DNA from: Bacteroidota bacterium
GTDB taxonomy: Bacteria; Bacteroidota; Bacteroidia; Bacteroidales; Prolixibacteraceae
Direction of reading: 5' to 3'
Length of the DNA: 7,260 bases
Assembly: GCA_013203755.1 (NCBI GenBank)
Contig: JABMPI010000599.1
Location: 1 to 7,260 of the forward strand
Position numbers and translations under genes: made by a program. The notes under the pieces are model-generated. The model was not told where the DNA came from. It worked only from the letters and a program-made list of their open reading frames with translations, and ran no database searches. Below are positions 5,230 to 7,260 of the stretch, piece by piece. Each line of letters starts with the position of its first letter. The first letter of the stretch is position 1.

Positions 5230-6194
5230 TAAAAAAATTGAAAGATAGGCTTAATGATGAAAACGAGCATGGAATCTTTACGAGGTTCTTTCAGTTTCTG
5301 TTTCGTATTTATTCATTTTTAAAAAATACCTATAGAAATTATTTGGTCTCTGATAGAAAGGCGATTGAAATAAAATTCAAAAGGGCATTTGGATATACAC
5401 TAGATTTATACCATCCAAAAACACTTAATGAAAAAATTCAATGGTTGAAATTAAATGACAGAACCAGTTTGCATACATTATGTGCGGATAAATATAAAGT
5501 CAGGGATTTGGTGGAAGAAAAGATAGGTGAAGAATATCTGGTGCCACTAATTTTTGAAACCAAAGATGTTGTAGACTTAACGGCTGAAAATATGCCAGAT
5601 TTCCCGGTAATTATTAAAACGAACCATGATAGTTCCGGTGGGATAATTATAAAAGATAAGAATGATATTGATTGGATTACTGTGCAAAAACATTTTAAAC
5701 GCTTACTAAGTAAAAATTACTATACCAGAAGTAACGAATGGCAGTATAAAAATATTGAAAGACGCATTGTTGTTGAAAAACTATTAATTGATAAAAACGG
5801 AGGAACTCCATTTGATTTTAAAGTACATTGTTTTAATGAAAAGGCAATTACTATTCAAGTGGATATCGATAGAAGTGGAGACCACAAACGAAATTGGTAT
5901 TCAACTAAATGGAATAGAGAACTTTTCTCTTGGTCATCCTTAAAATCAAGTGGACGCAGGACAGATCCGGCAAATTATGATATTGAAAAACCCAAATGTT
6001 TAACAAAACTACTTGAACTTTCTAAAATATTATCTGCTGGCTTTTTGTATATAAGAGCTGATTGGTACATTATTGATAATAGAATCTATTTTGGGGAGAT
6101 TTCTTTTCATCATGACGGTGGTCTTCACCCAATCTTACCAAAAGAATGGGATCTAAAACTTGGACAAATGCTAAAATTGCCAGTAGATGAGTGA
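5226..6194 (+). CDS. TupA-like ATP-grasp protein
   Basis: The product is 322 residues, the usual length for the TupA-like ATP-grasp family, named after a protein of teichuronopeptide synthesis. Members are thought to use ATP to form an amide bond, joining an amino acid or peptide to a cell-surface polymer. A helical N-terminal part (about 1-65) is followed by NEKIQWLKLNDRTSLHTLCADKY (68-90). ATP-grasp features follow: VIIKTNHDSSGG (128-139) with Lys131 and a glycine-rich loop, VVEKLL (182-187), DFKVHCF (197-203), IRADWY (276-281) and the metal-binding strand FGEISFHHDGG (289-299). No signal peptide, so cytosolic. It starts inside the stop of the preceding chimeric ORF (ATGA), and its own end overlaps the next gene by 8 bases. 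It is the intact paralogue of the N-terminal part of 4540-5229. The substrate is unknown. Confidence 0.88.
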   Translation: MIKKLKDRLNDENEHGIFTRFFQFLFRIYSFLKNTYRNYLVSDRKAIEIKFKRAFGYTLDLYHPKTLNEKIQWLKLNDRTSLHTLCADKYKVRDLVEEKIGEEYLVPLIFETKDVVDLTAENMPDFPVIIKTNHDSSGGIIIKDKNDIDWITVQKHFKRLLSKNYYTRSNEWQYKNIERRIVVEKLLIDKNGGTPFDFKVHCFNEKAITIQVDIDRSGDHKRNWYSTKWNRELFSWSSLKSSGRRTDPANYDIEKPKCLTKLLELSKILSAGFLYIRADWYIIDNRIYFGEISFHHDGGLHPILPKEWDLKLGQMLKLPVDE

Positions 6195-7260
6195 GCAAAA
6201 AAGAAAGAAAATACTATTTATAATTCCGGTATTAAGTGGCGGTGGTGCAGAACGAATAATAACCTACCTTGTCAACCATATTAGTCGGGATAAATACATT
6301 CCACAACTTTTACTCCTTTTTAATACTGAGCATACTTATCTGAGTAATTTGCGTGACGATGTGGAGGTAATTCATTTAAATGTTTCGCTAAATATAAAAT
6401 ATTACTTTTTTCAAACATTGAGGGGAATACTCAGGCAGAAGCCCGATATTGTTTTTTCAGGATTAAGTGGCATAAATGTTTTGTTATCGGTTTTTATACC
6501 CTTTTTTAAAAAAATAAGATGGTTTGCCCGCGAAACAAATACCGTAAGTCAACATGTAAGCAATAAACGCATGTTGTTTTTGTACCGTAATTTTTACAAA
6601 AATTACCATACCATTATTGCCCAGTGTGACGATATGAAAGCGGATTTGGTAGAAAATTTCAATATACCACACAAGAAGGTTACGATAATTAACAATCCGA
6701 TTAATACTGATTTTATAGATGGCAGGTTAAAAGAAGACGATGCTGTTCAACTTCCCGAAAACAAGATTAATTTACTGGCTTGTGGCAGGTTAACCCATCA
6801 GAAAGGTTTTGATTTATTGATCGAAGCTTTTGCAGTGTTGACCGAGAAAGAAAAATACCACTTAAGTATTATTGGAGGTGAAGAAAGCCCGGCATACACC
6901 AAATTTTTATTGTCGCTGGTTAAAAAACACCAGTTGGAAAAACTGATTACTTTTGCCGGATATCAAACCAATAGTTATAAATGGTTTCAGAAAGCCGATG
7001 TATTTGTTTTAAGCAGCCGGTACGAGGGATTTCCTAACGTGGTACTCGAGGCCTTGTATTGTGGCACGCCGGTTCTGGCCAATAACTGCAAAGGCGGCAT
7101 TACAGAGATTATTAAGGAAGGCCAGAATGGATTTATTTTTGATTTCGAGAAAGACGATTTCGAAACGAAATTAGAGCAGATTGTTGATGCTGGTTTAGAT
7201 GGAAAAGAAATTGCCCGAAAGACACAATTCAGATTTGATCTTCAAGTGATTATTGAGAAA
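6187..7260 (+). CDS. Glycosyltransferase, GT4-type GT-B fold (partial, runs off the right edge)
   Basis: The frame opens with ATG at 6187, 8 bases inside the preceding gene, and stays open for 358 codons to the window end, so the C-terminus is missing. The N-terminal strand and loop IPVLSGGGAER (13-23) is the usual acceptor-side start of GT4 enzymes. The second domain begins near LLACGRLTHQKGFDLLIEAF, with GRLTHQKGF at 200-208. The donor site shows VLSSRYEGFPNVVLEALYCG, with the EX7E pair at Glu280 and Glu288, followed by GTPVLANNCKGG and a Gly-Phe-Ile-Phe-Asp segment. It probably adds a hexose or N-acetylhexosamine from a nucleotide sugar to the lipid-linked glycan in the cytosol. Little of the family's usual length is missing. 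Base composition rises from very AT-rich in the first 300 bases to GC-richer in the last 400. Confidence 0.93.
   Translation, partial: MSEQKRKKILFIIPVLSGGGAERIITYLVNHISRDKYIPQLLLLFNTEHTYLSNLRDDVEVIHLNVSLNIKYYFFQTLRGILRQKPDIVFSGLSGINVLLSVFIPFFKKIRWFARETNTVSQHVSNKRMLFLYRNFYKNYHTIIAQCDDMKADLVENFNIPHKKVTIINNPINTDFIDGRLKEDDAVQLPENKINLLACGRLTHQKGFDLLIEAFAVLTEKEKYHLSIIGGEESPAYTKFLLSLVKKHQLEKLITFAGYQTNSYKWFQKADVFVLSSRYEGFPNVVLEALYCGTPVLANNCKGGITEIIKEGQNGFIFDFEKDDFETKLEQIVDAGLDGKEIARKTQFRFDLQVIIEK

Noticed and set aside
6484..6672. A 62-codon minus-strand frame
   Set aside because: Lies wholly inside the glycosyltransferase gene, which is well supported on the + strand.

Overview
The window looks like chromosomal DNA of a Bacteroidota (Bacteroidetes) bacterium. 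This rests on AT-rich genes with mostly A-rich, weakly Shine-Dalgarno leaders, tightly packed surface-polysaccharide genes, and a small helical protein of a type I associate with marine or anaerobic Bacteroidetes. The phylum is an inference; no rRNA or marker gene is present.

The left third (1 to about 1350) is gene-poor and unusually structured. It holds one small gene of unknown function (429-749) with a hairpin in its leader and a clear intrinsic terminator behind it. Three arrays of short palindromic (dyad) sites lie around this gene: a partial one at 37-72, a long one at 846-1087 and a short one at 1117-1191. The two right-hand arrays repeat with a 21-base period. Each array uses its own arm sequence (CTACC/GGTAG, TTACC/GGTAA, TATCC/GGATA), and each ends in a related trailing motif (AAAACTGCTGAAAGGG-like). 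A pair of inverted REP-like hairpins follows at 1281-1346.

The right two thirds (1360-7260) is one co-directional run of genes on the + strand with gaps of 0 to 20 bases or short overlaps, so probably one operon for making or decorating a surface polysaccharide. In order: a small ORF with a faint KOW/NusG-like look (1360-1539); an FkbM-type methyltransferase (1532-2449); a GT10 fucosyltransferase (2458-3483); a second, distinct FkbM methyltransferase (3491-4519); a chimeric ORF joining the N-terminal part of a TupA-like ATP-grasp protein to the C-terminal part of a SAM methyltransferase (4540-5229); a complete TupA-like ATP-grasp protein (5226-6194); and a family 4-type glycosyltransferase running off the right edge (6187-7260). 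Together they suggest a fucosylated, O-methylated and possibly amino-acid- or peptide-decorated glycan.

The most notable observations are the 21-base dyad arrays with array-specific arms and a shared end motif, the chimeric ATP-grasp/methyltransferase ORF beside its intact paralogue, and the REP-like hairpin pair with compensatory changes.
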